From an uncultured Rhodospirillales bacterium (GTDB taxonomy: Bacteria; Pseudomonadota; Alphaproteobacteria; Reyranellales; Reyranellaceae): DNA of 39,415 nucleotides. Below are positions 6,664 to 15,293 of this stretch, in pieces. Made by a program: the position numbers and the translations under genes. Under the pieces are notes generated by a model. The model searched no databases, was not told the DNA's origin, and saw only the letters and a program-made list of their open reading frames with translations. Within the stretch, counting starts at the first letter, position 1. Each line of letters begins with the position of its first letter. Where the stretch lies: the NCBI GenBank assembly GCA_902825855.1, contig CADECW010000070.1, positions 1 to 39,415 on the forward strand. The letters are read 5' to 3'.

Positions 6664-8295
6664 TCATAGCAGCTTCATGAAGTTGCGCTTGCGCCTGTGG
6701 CGATCCTTGAGATCAGCCAGATAGATTGTCTGCTTTGCGGCACTGCGCAATGAGGCCATGCGGCGTATCAGCTTCGCCGCCTCCTCATAGCGGCCGAACT
6801 TGACTTGTTGCTCGACCAGGTCGCCATAGACCAGCAGCGCCTTGCCAGGGTGGGTCGCCCTGGTGGCCTCGGCAAGCTCATGACGCAATTGCGCTCCGCA
6901 GCCGCCACCCCGCTCCATGGCAGACCACGCAGCATCGAACAGCTTTTCCTTGATCAGCGTCTGGACCAGCAGATCGACAACGTCGTGGTCCGTTGATTGG
7001 CGCGCATCGAGAAGCGTCAGAGCCCGATCGCGCGCGGCGATCCCGCCGAGCTTTCGAAGCCGTGCGTACAGCTCATCGCTCGGCGCCTGCTCGAAGGCGC
7101 GCCATAAGTGCCTCTCGGCCTCGACCTTGCGGCCGGCCTTCGTCAGCAGACCAGCGGTGAACAAGACGAGCCTTTCATCCGGCTTGTCGTCCTCGAATTT
7201 CCACAGGCCTTCCTCGGCTCGTCGCAATGCCTCGTCCTTGCGGCCTTGTGCCAGACAGAATTCGGCCAGACGAAGATAGTCCAATGGTGAGGTGAGGTCG
7301 CCGGAGCGAAGGGCAATCCGCTCCTCGACGTTGCCTTCGCGTTCGGCGAAGAAGTCGAGCATGTCTTCGAGTTGCCCTCGCTTTTCGGCAGATTCGTAGA
7401 CCTTGGTGCGGGGCGGTAGTTTCTTCCAAGCGTCGCGGGCCAGGCGCCGGTATTCGGCGAGGCCTGCTTTGCCCAGCACGTCGTCATAGATCTCCGCCGC
7501 TCGATAGAACGTATCGTACTCTCCATCCTTCTCGCGGCCGAACAGGACGCGCGCAAGGCTGACTGGATCAGGACGAACGGCACGACAAGCGGCGAGATGG
7601 ATGTCGCGTGCCTGTTCGAGCAGTGCGCCGCAATGGCCATCGGAGTCGTCGATGCTTTCGATGGCGCGCTCGACGCGATCGATGGCGTGCTCGGCCAGTT
7701 TCAGGGCCACGCCGGCCTGTTTGCCGGCGGCGAGACGGGCGATGGAATCCAGGACAGAGGCAACGCCGTCGGCCCAACCGGCCGCTGCCCGATATTCCAC
7801 GAAGTCCCGGGTGCGCGTGGCGCCGTCGATTGCCCGCTGCAACCGCTTCATCAACGACGTGTCGTCGTCCTCGACAGTCGCGCTGGCCATGTCCAGCTTG
7901 CGCCACAGCGCAGGGTCGCGCTCGGCCATCTCCAGGACCATGTCGACCAGGCCATCGATTCCCTTGTTTTTCAGATGTGCCCGGATGCGGCCGAGCGCCG
8001 TGGCGCTGTCCCCGGCTTCAGCGGGCTCCTCATCGGCGGCGAGCGCCGTCGCCACCATGTGCTTGCAGAAACCCCAGTCCGTGAAGGCCGGACACGAGCA
8101 TTCGCCGCCGATCTTCTTGCCGCGACCGGTAAGCACGACACGGTAGTCGTCGCTGCCGGCGACCTGGGCCAGTACGCGCTGCGGTTCGAGCGAGAGAATC
8201 TCGACCTGCTCGTGCGCATGGTAGGCCTTGCCGCGCTCGAAGACCTTGTCGCCGGCCAGTTTGCGTAGGGTTGTGATGTCGAAGCGCGATGGCAT
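6664..8295 (-). CDS. SWIM zinc-finger protein with long helical-repeat C-terminus
   Basis: The 543-aa protein has an N-terminal SWIM zinc finger with ligands C66, C68, C77 and H79 (CSCPAF...CKH), preceded by FERGKAYHAHEQV as is usual for SWIM proteins. The rest is an alpha-helical array with TPR-like segments (for example GRKDEALRRAEEGLWKFE, GRKVEAERHLWRAFEQAP, GRYEEAAKLIRRMASLR), as in DUF6880-type SWIM proteins. SWIM fingers bind DNA or protein; no catalytic motif is visible. The start ATG at 8295 was chosen because the frame further upstream overlaps the preceding gene's coding sequence and loses similarity. It sits between the 134-aa gene (23-bp gap) and the FRP-like gene (9-bp gap). Confidence 0.85.
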   Translation of the reverse strand: MPSRFDITTLRKLAGDKVFERGKAYHAHEQVEILSLEPQRVLAQVAGSDDYRVVLTGRGKKIGGECSCPAFTDWGFCKHMVATALAADEEPAEAGDSATALGRIRAHLKNKGIDGLVDMVLEMAERDPALWRKLDMASATVEDDDTSLMKRLQRAIDGATRTRDFVEYRAAAGWADGVASVLDSIARLAAGKQAGVALKLAEHAIDRVERAIESIDDSDGHCGALLEQARDIHLAACRAVRPDPVSLARVLFGREKDGEYDTFYRAAEIYDDVLGKAGLAEYRRLARDAWKKLPPRTKVYESAEKRGQLEDMLDFFAEREGNVEERIALRSGDLTSPLDYLRLAEFCLAQGRKDEALRRAEEGLWKFEDDKPDERLVLFTAGLLTKAGRKVEAERHLWRAFEQAPSDELYARLRKLGGIAARDRALTLLDARQSTDHDVVDLLVQTLIKEKLFDAAWSAMERGGGCGAQLRHELAEATRATHPGKALLVYGDLVEQQVKFGRYEEAAKLIRRMASLRSAAKQTIYLADLKDRHRRKRNFMKLL

Positions 8296-8318
8296 CGCTG
8301 TCCTGGACTTGCCGCCTT

Positions 8319-8723
8319 TCACGTCTGCGGCTGCAGCAGAGCCGTGGTTTCGATCAGATCCAGTGCCTCGTCCAGGGTTGCCGAACGATGGGTGCGCCAC
8401 CATTGCCCATTGTGCCGATGCCACATCACGTCGAAGCGGGTCTCGGTCAGGTTCTCCTCGACATGGTCGAAGCGTGTGAAGGCAGAGTCGAACGTCTCGC
8501 CCTCGTTTTCCTGCCATCCGGAGCGGTAGCGCAGCAGGAAGCTGTACTTGTTTCCGCGCCACTTCCCGAACATGTCGATCGGGTAGTTGAAGCGGGTTGG
8601 TTTGATCTCGGGCAGGAAGCGCGGCTTCAGCTTTTCGGTAACGAAACGTTCGCAGGTCGCCGACACGATGGCTTTATCCTCCGCGGAAAGGGCTTTCACC
8701 CAGACCCCCTTGCGTGTCGCCAT
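8319..8723 (-). CDS. Conserved hypothetical protein, DUF3024-like
   Basis: The 134-aa soluble protein is first in the operon with the SWIM and FRP-like genes. It is rich in aromatic and charged residues, with YPIDMFGKWRGNKYSFLLRYRSGW in the middle and RFDVMWHRHNGQWWRTH near the end. The latter resembles the closing motif of DUF3024 proteins, but I hold that loosely. GGAG lies 7 nt before the ATG. There is no signal peptide or membrane segment. Function is unknown. Confidence 0.7.
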   Translation of the reverse strand: MATRKGVWVKALSAEDKAIVSATCERFVTEKLKPRFLPEIKPTRFNYPIDMFGKWRGNKYSFLLRYRSGWQENEGETFDSAFTRFDHVEENLTETRFDVMWHRHNGQWWRTHRSATLDEALDLIETTALLQPQT

Positions 8724-8871
8724 TGCCCAACTCCAAAATCCGGCCGACGGATCGTACGACTTGCGCCGTCCTTCGCCTACCGCGACGATGGTGGATGACT
8801 TTCAATCGCCAGGTTGTCGGATCGAGGTGCAGGAGACAGTCACCTCCCAATTCGGCTTCTTGGAGCAGCAG

Positions 8872-8878
8872 AAGGAGG
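8872..8878 (+). promoter_or_regulatory. Shine-Dalgarno fixing the VOC gene start
   Basis: AAGGAGG with an 8-nt spacer precedes the ATG at 8887. This selects that start over the longer frame from 8587, which would run through the divergent 134-aa gene. Confidence 0.65.
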
Positions 8879-8886
8879 GCGGCCTC

Positions 8887-9336
8887 ATGGCAGGATCCAA
8901 ACCGCGCGTCGTGGGCTTCAACCATGTGGCGCTGGAGGTCGGCGACATCGAGGAAGCTTTGGCCTTCTATCGCCGGCTGTTCGAGTTCGAACTGCGCGGC
9001 AAGAGCGCCGACATGGCCTTCATCGATCTCGGCGACCAGTTCATTGCCCTGCAGAAGGGCCGCAGGCAGGCGCCCGACGATGGCCGCCATTTCGGCCTGG
9101 TGGTCGACGACAAGGAGGCGGCGCGCCAGGCCCTGAAGGCGGCCGGCGTGGAGTTGCTGCCCGGCCCGTTCCTCGACTTCCGCGATCCATGGGGCAATCG
9201 CATCGAGATCGTGGGCTACGACAACATCCAGTTCACCAAGGCGCCTAACGTCCTGCGCGGCATGAAGCTCGAGCGACTCGCCAAGAACGAAAACGCACGC
9301 AAGGAGCTCGCTGAAAAAGGCATGGCGGTTGAATGA
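8887..9336 (+). CDS. VOC (glyoxalase/dioxygenase fold) family protein
   Basis: The 149-aa single-module vicinal-oxygen-chelate protein has candidate metal ligands: His in FNHVALEV, His in RHFGLVVDD and Glu in NRIEIVGY. The beta-alpha-beta-beta-beta repeat is visible (DIEEALAFYRRLFEFEL, then FIDLGDQFIAL, then the second module with GPFLDFRDPWGN). Members include glyoxalases, epimerases, ring-cleavage dioxygenases and resistance proteins, so substrate is open. The stop overlaps the start of the amidohydrolase gene (ATGA at 9333-9336), so they are translated together. It is the first gene of a three-gene operon. Confidence 0.85.
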   Translation: MAGSKPRVVGFNHVALEVGDIEEALAFYRRLFEFELRGKSADMAFIDLGDQFIALQKGRRQAPDDGRHFGLVVDDKEAARQALKAAGVELLPGPFLDFRDPWGNRIEIVGYDNIQFTKAPNVLRGMKLERLAKNENARKELAEKGMAVE

Positions 9337-10292
9337 AGACGATCAGCGGCCAATGGAACGCGGCGCCGGGCGCGGTTACTCTCATCGACGCCCACCATCA
9401 CCTTTGGGATCTGAAGGCTAACCGCTACCCCTTCCTCATCGACGCGCCGGAACCTCACTTCTTCCTGGGGTCGTATGACAAGATAAGGCGCAACTACCTG
9501 CCGGAGGACTATCTGCAGGACTCGAAGTCCCACAACGTGTTGACCACGGTGCATTGCGAAGCCGAGATGGATCGCTCCAGGCAAGTCGCCGAAACCGAGT
9601 GGCTGACCGAAGTGAATGCACGCTGGGGCTTCCCCGGCGCCATAGTCGCCCACGCCTGGTTCCACACCGACAATGCCGAGGAAATCCTTGCCGCGCAGGC
9701 GCGCTATCCCCTGGTGCGCGGCATCCGGTCGAAGCCGGTGACGTCGCTTCGCCCCGATGCCGCGAAGCCGGGAGCGTCCGGCACCATGCAGGACGAAAAA
9801 TGGCTGCGCGGCTTTGCGCTCCTGGAGAAGTACTGCCTGTCCTGGGACCTTCGCGTGCCCTATTGGCACCTTGTCGAGGCTGCCGACGTGGCGCGGCAGT
9901 TCACGCGCGTGCCGATCGTTCTGAACCATACCGGCTTTCCCTGGGATCGCAGCGAAGAGGGCCTCGCCGCCTGGCGCCGGGGCATGGAGGCGGTGGCGCG
10001 CCAGCCCAACGTCCACGTAAAAGTCTCCGAGTTCGGCCTGAAGGACGCGGCCTGGGACTACGAATCGAACCGGCGCGTTGTCGTCGAAGCGATCGCGATC
10101 TTCGGCATCGAGCGATGCATGTTCGCGAGCAACTTTCCCGTCGCCAGTCTCAGGATCGACTACGACACGCTTGTCCGTGCCCTCGACCGAATGCTTGCCG
10201 ACCGTTCGCAGGCCGATCGAGACCGCTTCTTCTGGCAGAACGCTGCATCGTTCTACCGTCTCACGGTGCCTGCACATGCCGACGCCACTTGA
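9333..10292 (+). CDS. Amidohydrolase-2 family TIM-barrel metal hydrolase
   Basis: The 319-aa protein belongs to the amidohydrolase-2 (PF04909-type) group of lactonases, decarboxylases and related hydrolases. The IDAHHHLWDLKANRYPFL segment near the N-terminus is the signature of the 2-pyrone-4,6-dicarboxylate lactonase / L-fuconolactonase-like branch. Further barrel elements are VRGIRSKP, VPIVLNHTGFPWDR, NVHVKVSEFG and CMFASNFPV near the C-terminus. The start overlaps the VOC stop by 4 nt, and the 3' end overlaps the next gene by 17 nt. A lactone or carboxylate substrate is plausible from the family, but no more specific reaction can be supported. Confidence 0.88.
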   Translation: MKTISGQWNAAPGAVTLIDAHHHLWDLKANRYPFLIDAPEPHFFLGSYDKIRRNYLPEDYLQDSKSHNVLTTVHCEAEMDRSRQVAETEWLTEVNARWGFPGAIVAHAWFHTDNAEEILAAQARYPLVRGIRSKPVTSLRPDAAKPGASGTMQDEKWLRGFALLEKYCLSWDLRVPYWHLVEAADVARQFTRVPIVLNHTGFPWDRSEEGLAAWRRGMEAVARQPNVHVKVSEFGLKDAAWDYESNRRVVVEAIAIFGIERCMFASNFPVASLRIDYDTLVRALDRMLADRSQADRDRFFWQNAASFYRLTVPAHADAT

Positions 10293-10725
10293 GGACAAGG
10301 AAGCCATCCGGGAGCTTTTCAGCGAGTACTGCTTCCGCATGGATGAATTCCGCTTCGCCGAGCTGGGCGCGCTGTTTGTCGCCGACGGCGAATGGATCGC
10401 GCCCTATGCGCGGGCGTGCGGCCCGGCCGAGATCGCGGCCTTGATGGCGCGCAACATCCCGGCCGAGCCCAGGCGCAAGCACCTGATCATGAACAGCCTG
10501 ATCCAGATCGCCGGCGATCGGGCAACCGCCCGCACGAGCTACCTGGTCGTCCTCCAGGCGGCGGGCGCCGGCCTGGTGCCGTCGGTCGCCGGCACCTACG
10601 AGGACGTGCTGGTGCGAGCGCCCGACGGCTGGCGCTTCCGCGAGCGCCGGCTGGTTCACGACCTGCGAGGCGAGCTTGGCCTGAACGTGCCGGAGGAGCA
10701 GGCCGCTCGCACCGGGGATCACTAA
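10276..10725 (+). CDS. NTF2-like / SnoaL-type protein
   Basis: The 149-aa protein has the alpha+beta cone fold of NTF2-like proteins. The opening helix EDKEAIRELFSEYCFRMDEFRFAELGALFVADGEW and the strands ATARTSYLVVLQ and GTYEDVLVRAPDGWRFRERRLVHD are typical of the SnoaL-4 group, which includes dehydratases, isomerases and small ring-hydroxylase beta-like subunits. It overlaps the amidohydrolase gene by 17 nt. Together with the VOC and amidohydrolase genes it looks like a short catabolic operon. Its stop codon overlaps that of the convergent gene at 10722. Confidence 0.82.
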   Translation: MPTPLEDKEAIRELFSEYCFRMDEFRFAELGALFVADGEWIAPYARACGPAEIAALMARNIPAEPRRKHLIMNSLIQIAGDRATARTSYLVVLQAAGAGLVPSVAGTYEDVLVRAPDGWRFRERRLVHDLRGELGLNVPEEQAARTGDH

Positions 10726-11153
10726 TGCATGATCACCTTGACGGAGTGCCGTTCGCCGACGTCGTCGGTCAGCCACAAGATGACGTTGAACGGCTGGTCA
10801 GCCGACCTGGACTGGCCGTCGATCAGGAAGCGCAGCGACACGACGGAAATCCGCCGCGGCGGCAGAGGGTTCTGCGCGGCGAACTTGCCCGTGTTCGGGT
10901 CTCGCACGCCAACGAGTACGTCCGCATTGGCCGGCATGCCGACGAACTCTGCGGCGGTGATCCGACGGGGAGCATTCGTCAAGTTGCTCGCCTCGAGGTA
11001 GATCTGGATCTCCATCCGCGGCGTTGGCTGTGAGCTGTCGCTCGGCCGCCAGAATGACTGGTACGCCGGATCGCGATGGACCAGGAAGCGCAGGCGGCCT
11101 TGCGGTTGGCCACGGAGGCGCGCTGTCAGCCAATCCCAAGCCTTGCCAAGCAT
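10722..11153 (-). CDS. Hypothetical protein with probable beta-sandwich
   Basis: The 143-aa protein is not recognised. After an amphipathic N-terminus (MLGKAWDWLTARLRGQ) it alternates strands and turns (RMEIQIYLEASNLTNAPRRI, ADVLVGVRDPNTG, RRISVVSLRFLIDGQ, PFNVILWLTDDVGERHSVKVIM), suggesting an immunoglobulin-like or similar beta-sandwich. There is no signal peptide or transmembrane helix. The final stop codon overlaps the convergent NTF2-like gene by 4 nt. Confidence 0.6.
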   Translation of the reverse strand: MLGKAWDWLTARLRGQPQGRLRFLVHRDPAYQSFWRPSDSSQPTPRMEIQIYLEASNLTNAPRRITAAEFVGMPANADVLVGVRDPNTGKFAAQNPLPPRRISVVSLRFLIDGQSRSADQPFNVILWLTDDVGERHSVKVIMH

Positions 11154-11184
11154 ACGATGGTAACTCCGAGCAACGCCCTCAGGT

Positions 11185-11544
11185 CTATCGCCTCATCTTT
11201 GCGATTTCGACCGCTACTTCAGGGGTGTCGGCAAACACCGGCACCATGTTGGACTTGTGCATGGTGGCCACGCCCAGGAGCTTGCGCTTGCCGCGATAGA
11301 CCTTCGGTTCCGGCTTTGTCGGGACGTCGCCGCGACTGTTCAGCGACGGAATGTCGGGCGAGGGCCTGGCGTAGGCGGGCTCCCTGGCCGGTGCGACGAT
11401 CTTTCGGCCGGGATTGCCCACTCCCATGCGTTTCAGAAAACGCGCATGTTCGGCCTCGGCCTTCAACAGGGCCTTCGACTTCTTCGACCGGGACTTTGGC
11501 CTTCCGGTCTTGCTGGTCGTGTACATCGGGGGCAGCAGAGCCAT
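11185..11544 (-). CDS. Small basic hypothetical protein
   Basis: The predicted 119-aa protein starts MALLPPMYTTSKTGRPKSRS with AGGA just upstream; a start at 11598 would add 18 residues. It is strongly basic at the N-terminus (KTGRPKSRSKKSKALLKAEA), has an FLKRMGVGNPGRK segment, a Pro-rich middle, and ends with YRGKRKLLGVATMHKSNMVPVFA then AKMRR. The lysine-rich, structureless character resembles small phage or nucleic-acid-associated proteins, but I cannot place it in a family and no phage genes are nearby. Coding is supported mainly by the conserved-looking C-terminal half. Confidence 0.5.
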   Translation of the reverse strand: MALLPPMYTTSKTGRPKSRSKKSKALLKAEAEHARFLKRMGVGNPGRKIVAPAREPAYARPSPDIPSLNSRGDVPTKPEPKVYRGKRKLLGVATMHKSNMVPVFADTPEVAVEIAKMRR

Positions 11545-11619
11545 CGTCCTGAAATGGCGATGCGTGGCAGGTTCCACAAGGTGCCGCGCGACTCGCACTG
11601 CCCTGGGACCGGCCGATCG

Positions 11620-13023
11620 TCAGTTGATCGGCCCCATGATCTTGCCGGGGTTCATGATGTTGTCGGGGTCCAGTGCCTTCTTGATCGAGCGCATCAGAGA
11701 CATGGCTTCGCCGTGCTCCTCGTAGAGGAATTTGATCTTGCCGAGGCCCACACCGTGCTCGCCGGTGCAGGTCCCGCCGAGCGACAGCGCGCGCGCCACC
11801 ATGCGGTCGTTCAACTCCTCGGCGCGTTTCAAATAGGTCGGATCGTCGGGGTTCACCATCATGGTGAGGTGGAAATTGCCGTCGCCGACATGACCCACGA
11901 TCGGTGCGTAGAGACCGCTCGCCACGATGTCCTTCTGTGTCTCCAATATGCATTCGGCGAGGCGGGAGATCGGCACGCAGACGTCGGTCGCCCACATGCC
12001 CCAGCCGGGCTTGGCGGCCTTGGCTGCCCAGGCGGCGTCGTGGCGCGCCTGCCACATCCTGGTGCGCTCCTCGGCCTGGCCGGTCCAGGCGAAGTGGCCG
12101 CCGCCATTCTCCTCGGCCAGCGCCTGCACCATCTCGGCCTGCTCCTTGGCGCTGGCCTCGGTGCCGTGGAACTCGAGCATCAGCGTGCTCTTGAGCGGCA
12201 GGTCGAGCTTCGAATACCTGTTCACGGTGTCGACCGTCTCGGTGTCCATCAGCTCGATGCGCGCCACCGGGACGCCCGACTGGATCGTCTGGATCACGGT
12301 GTTGACCGCGCCTTCCAGCGTGTCGAAGGCGCAGGTGGCCGAGACCATGGACTCGGGGATGCCGTACAGGCGAAGCGTGATTTCCGTGATGATGCCGAGC
12401 GTGCCCTCGGAGCCCACGAACAGCTTCACCAGGTCGTAACCGGCCGAGGACTTGCGCGAGCGCCGGCCGAGCCGCATCAGCCTTCCGTCCGGTGTGATCA
12501 CCTGCAGCGCCAGCACGTTTTCGCGCATCGTGCCGTAGCGCACGGCATTGGTACCCGAGGCGCGCGTGCTGGTCATGCCGCCGATCGAGGCGTCCGCGCC
12601 GGGATCGATCGGGAAGAAGAGACCGGTGGCGCGGATGTATTCGTTGAGCTGCTTGCGCGTGACGCCCGGCTGGACGACGACGTCGAGGTCGGCCTCGTTG
12701 ACCTGCAGGACCTTGTTCATGCGACTGAGGTCGAGCGAGATACCGCCGTTCGGCGCGCTGATGTGGCCTTCCAGCGAGGTGCCGGTGCCGAAGGCGATGA
12801 TCGGCGTCTTGTGCCGGGCGCAGATCTGCACGACCTGCTGGGCCTCCTCGGCCGATTCGACGAACACGACGGCGTCGGGCAGGTGGGCTTCGTGGAAGGA
12901 GATGTCCTTGCCATGCTGCTCGCGCACCGCGTGCGCGGTGCTGACCCGTTCGCCAAACAGCTTCTTCAGCTCGGCGATGGTGGCGTCGACGTGAGGGGCC
13001 TTTACCTGGGCCGTTGCGGCCAT
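11620..13023 (-). CDS. FAD-linked oxidase, D-lactate dehydrogenase (cytochrome)/GlcD type
   Basis: The 467-aa flavoprotein should oxidise a D-2-hydroxy acid and pass electrons to the respiratory chain. It has a PCMH FAD-binding domain (about residues 35-215) with GTGTSLEGH, VVQPGVT, GADASIGGM and VGSEGTLGII. A FAD-oxidase C-terminal domain follows, with the catalytic and metal-site motifs HVGDGNFH and CTGEHGVGLGK. Length and motif set fit the D-lactate dehydrogenase (LDHD/Dld1-like) branch better than the longer GlcD subunits, and no glcE/glcF genes are adjacent. The start ATG at 13023 has AGGAG about 9 nt upstream. It is divergent from the thiolase across 68 bp, so the two may share regulation. 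Confidence 0.9.
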   Translation of the reverse strand: MAATAQVKAPHVDATIAELKKLFGERVSTAHAVREQHGKDISFHEAHLPDAVVFVESAEEAQQVVQICARHKTPIIAFGTGTSLEGHISAPNGGISLDLSRMNKVLQVNEADLDVVVQPGVTRKQLNEYIRATGLFFPIDPGADASIGGMTSTRASGTNAVRYGTMRENVLALQVITPDGRLMRLGRRSRKSSAGYDLVKLFVGSEGTLGIITEITLRLYGIPESMVSATCAFDTLEGAVNTVIQTIQSGVPVARIELMDTETVDTVNRYSKLDLPLKSTLMLEFHGTEASAKEQAEMVQALAEENGGGHFAWTGQAEERTRMWQARHDAAWAAKAAKPGWGMWATDVCVPISRLAECILETQKDIVASGLYAPIVGHVGDGNFHLTMMVNPDDPTYLKRAEELNDRMVARALSLGGTCTGEHGVGLGKIKFLYEEHGEAMSLMRSIKKALDPDNIMNPGKIMGPIN

Positions 13024-13091
13024 ATGGGTTCTCCTAGCGTAGGCCGGTTGGATACGCTCAAATACGGCGAAAGCCAACCGAGGGGACGACC

Positions 13092-14342
13092 ATGCGCGAT
13101 GTCTATGTAATTGGCTCATATACCACCGCCTTCAAGAAGCATCCGGGCATGAGCTTCGGCGACCTGTCGCGCGAGGCCTATCTCGGCACGCTTTCTGATG
13201 CCGGCATGAAAAATGGCGCCGACATCGAGGCAGGCTGGCTAGGCAATTGCGGCATGGGCTTCTGGGGGCAGAACTCGATCCGCGCCCAGGCGCTCTTTCA
13301 GCCGCTGGTCGAGGAGGGGCTGTTCCCCGAGCGCGTACCGATGTTCAACGTCGAGAATGCCTGCGCCACGGCCTCGACGGCGTTCATGGGCGCCTGGAAG
13401 GACGTCCTGGCCGGGACGCACGAGCTCTCCTTCTGCATCGGCATCGAGAAGCTCTTCAGCCCCGATGCGCCCGAGCGCACCGCGGGGCTGTTCAACCAGG
13501 GCTACATAACCAGCCAGCACGACCGGCTGGTACAGGAGATGAACCGTGTCGGCGAGATGGTGGGCTCGAAGTTCGCCCCGGGCGACGACCGCACCATCTT
13601 CATGGATACCTATGCCATGCAGGCCAAGTGGCACATGTGGAAGTACGGCACGACGCAGGCGCAGATCGCGGCCGGAGCCGCCAAGAACCACAACTACGGC
13701 GCGCTGAACGACAAGGCGCAGTACCGCTTCCAGATGACGACACAGTCCGTCCTCGAGGACCGTCCGGTGTCCTATCCGCTGACCCGCGCCATGTGTGCGC
13801 CGATCGGCGACGGCGCCGCGGCTGCGCTGCTCTGCTCGAAGGAATACCTGGAGAAGCTGCCGGCCAGTGTCAGGGAGCGCGCCGTGCGCATCGCGGGCGT
13901 CGGCTTCTCGGGCGGCAAGTATCGCAACCTCGACGAACCCGGCCTGACGCGCGCCGCCGCCGACAAGGCCTACAAGATGGCAGGTCTGGGGCCCGACGAC
14001 ATCGACGTCGCCGAGGTGCACGACGCCACAAGCTTCTGCGAGATTTACCAGTGCGAGATGCTGCGCTTCTGCCCCGAAGGCGAGGGCGGCAAGTTCGTCG
14101 ATTCCGGCGCGACGGGGCCGGACGGCAAGCTGCCGGTCAACACTTCCGGTGGCCTCGTGTCGAAGGGCCATCCCGTCGGCGCCACGGGTCTTTCGATGCT
14201 GGCCGAACTCACCACGCAATTGCGTGGCGAGGCTGGCATGCGGCAAGTGAAAGGCGCGGAGATCGCGCTGGCCGAGAACGGCGGCGGCGTCATCGGCATG
14301 GAAGAAGCTGTGGCTTCGGTGGTGATTCTGCAGCGGGGTTGA
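13092..14342 (+). CDS. SCPx-type thiolase / acetyl-CoA acetyltransferase family protein
   Basis: The 416-aa thiolase-fold protein has the nucleophilic Cys in NACAT (C91). Its other active-site groups are a VHDA His and a His in the SKGHPVGATG loop. The C-terminal cysteine motif of classical thiolases is replaced by ENGGGVIGMEE, as is usual for the sterol-carrier-protein-x thiolase group, which works on branched or bulky 3-oxoacyl-CoA. A ribosome site GAGGGG precedes the ATG. It is the first gene of an operon with an MFE-2-like dehydrogenase and a cyclase. Cleavage of a 3-oxoacyl-CoA made by the next gene is the natural inference. Confidence 0.88.
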   Translation: MRDVYVIGSYTTAFKKHPGMSFGDLSREAYLGTLSDAGMKNGADIEAGWLGNCGMGFWGQNSIRAQALFQPLVEEGLFPERVPMFNVENACATASTAFMGAWKDVLAGTHELSFCIGIEKLFSPDAPERTAGLFNQGYITSQHDRLVQEMNRVGEMVGSKFAPGDDRTIFMDTYAMQAKWHMWKYGTTQAQIAAGAAKNHNYGALNDKAQYRFQMTTQSVLEDRPVSYPLTRAMCAPIGDGAAAALLCSKEYLEKLPASVRERAVRIAGVGFSGGKYRNLDEPGLTRAAADKAYKMAGLGPDDIDVAEVHDATSFCEIYQCEMLRFCPEGEGGKFVDSGATGPDGKLPVNTSGGLVSKGHPVGATGLSMLAELTTQLRGEAGMRQVKGAEIALAENGGGVIGMEEAVASVVILQRG

Positions 14343-14399
14343 ACCCACGCCGCGCAGGGTTGAAACGAGACGAGTGAAACCAACATTGGGGACTGAGGA

Positions 14400-15293
14400 A
14401 TGACAATCCGCTTCGACAATCGCGTGGCCATCGTCACGGGTGCCGGCAATGGTCTTGGCCGCGCGCATGCGCTGCTGCTGGCCAGTCGTGGTGCGCGCGT
14501 GGTGGTGAACGATCCGGGCGGCGCGGTCGATGGAAAAGGCGGAGACCATGCGGCGGCCGACAAGGTCGTGGCCGAGATCAAGCGGGCGGGCGGCCAGGCA
14601 GTGCCCAACTACGATTCGGTGGCAGACCCGAAGAGGGCGGCCAACATCGTCAAGACGGCGGTCGATTCCTTCGGCACGGTCGACATCGTGGTCAACAACG
14701 CGGGCGTGCTGCGCGACAAGACCTTTCACAACATGACGGTCGAGGATTTCGACTTCGTGGTGAAGGTCCACTTCCTCGGTACCGCCTACGTGACCCATGC
14801 CGCCTGGCCGATCATGCGTGCCAAGGCCTACGGCCGGGTCGTCGTCACCTCGTCGAACTCCGGCATCTACGGCAATTTCGGCCAGGCAAACTATGGCGGC
14901 GCCAAGCTCGCCGTCGTCGGCTTCATGAATGCGCTGCGTCTCGAGGGCCAGAAGTACAACATCTTCGTCAACGCGCTGGCGCCGGTCGCCGGCACGCGCA
15001 TGACCGAGAGCCTGATGACGCCGGAAATGCTGGCCAAGCTCGACCCGTCCTTCGTCTCGCCCATGGTCGCCTATCTGTGCAGCGAGCAATGCCAGCGCAC
15101 CGGCGAGATCTGGAGCGCGGGCGCCGGCAACTTCGCCCGCATCGAGTACCGCGAGGCGCCGGGCCTGCGCATCTCCGGCCGCGCGCCCACCGTGGAGGAT
15201 GTGGCCGACAACATCGAGAAGATCGCCGACCTCTCGACCAACAAGGTCTACCGGACCTCGACGGAAGAAGTGGCGGCGGTGGTCGGCTCCTGA
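14400..15293 (+). CDS. SDR-family 3-hydroxyacyl-CoA dehydrogenase (MFE-2/HSD17B4-like)
   Basis: The 297-aa short-chain dehydrogenase has the cofactor motif TGAGNGLG (13-20), NNAG (99-102), catalytic S152 and the Y165-x3-K169 pair in the GIYGNFGQANYGGAK context. That context, VVVNDPGG and the insert around residues 45-55, are hallmarks of the dehydrogenase unit of peroxisomal multifunctional enzyme 2, which oxidises (3R)-hydroxyacyl-CoA. Its partner thiolase is 57 bp upstream. The TGA stop overlaps or abuts the start of the cyclase gene. A separate MaoC-type hydratase, which MFE-2 carries fused, is not found in this window. Confidence 0.9.
   Translation: MTIRFDNRVAIVTGAGNGLGRAHALLLASRGARVVVNDPGGAVDGKGGDHAAADKVVAEIKRAGGQAVPNYDSVADPKRAANIVKTAVDSFGTVDIVVNNAGVLRDKTFHNMTVEDFDFVVKVHFLGTAYVTHAAWPIMRAKAYGRVVVTSSNSGIYGNFGQANYGGAKLAVVGFMNALRLEGQKYNIFVNALAPVAGTRMTESLMTPEMLAKLDPSFVSPMVAYLCSEQCQRTGEIWSAGAGNFARIEYREAPGLRISGRAPTVEDVADNIEKIADLSTNKVYRTSTEEVAAVVGS

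Noticed and set aside
11257..13110. 617-codon open frame on the plus strand opposite the D-lactate-dehydrogenase-type gene
   Set aside because: It is a His/Arg/Gly-rich shadow of a well-supported flavoprotein gene with no ribosome site or motif.
13239..15089. 616-codon open frame on the minus strand across the thiolase and SDR genes
   Set aside because: It is antisense to two genes with complete active-site motifs. Its composition is typical of the shadow frame of GC-rich codons, with no recognisable domain.
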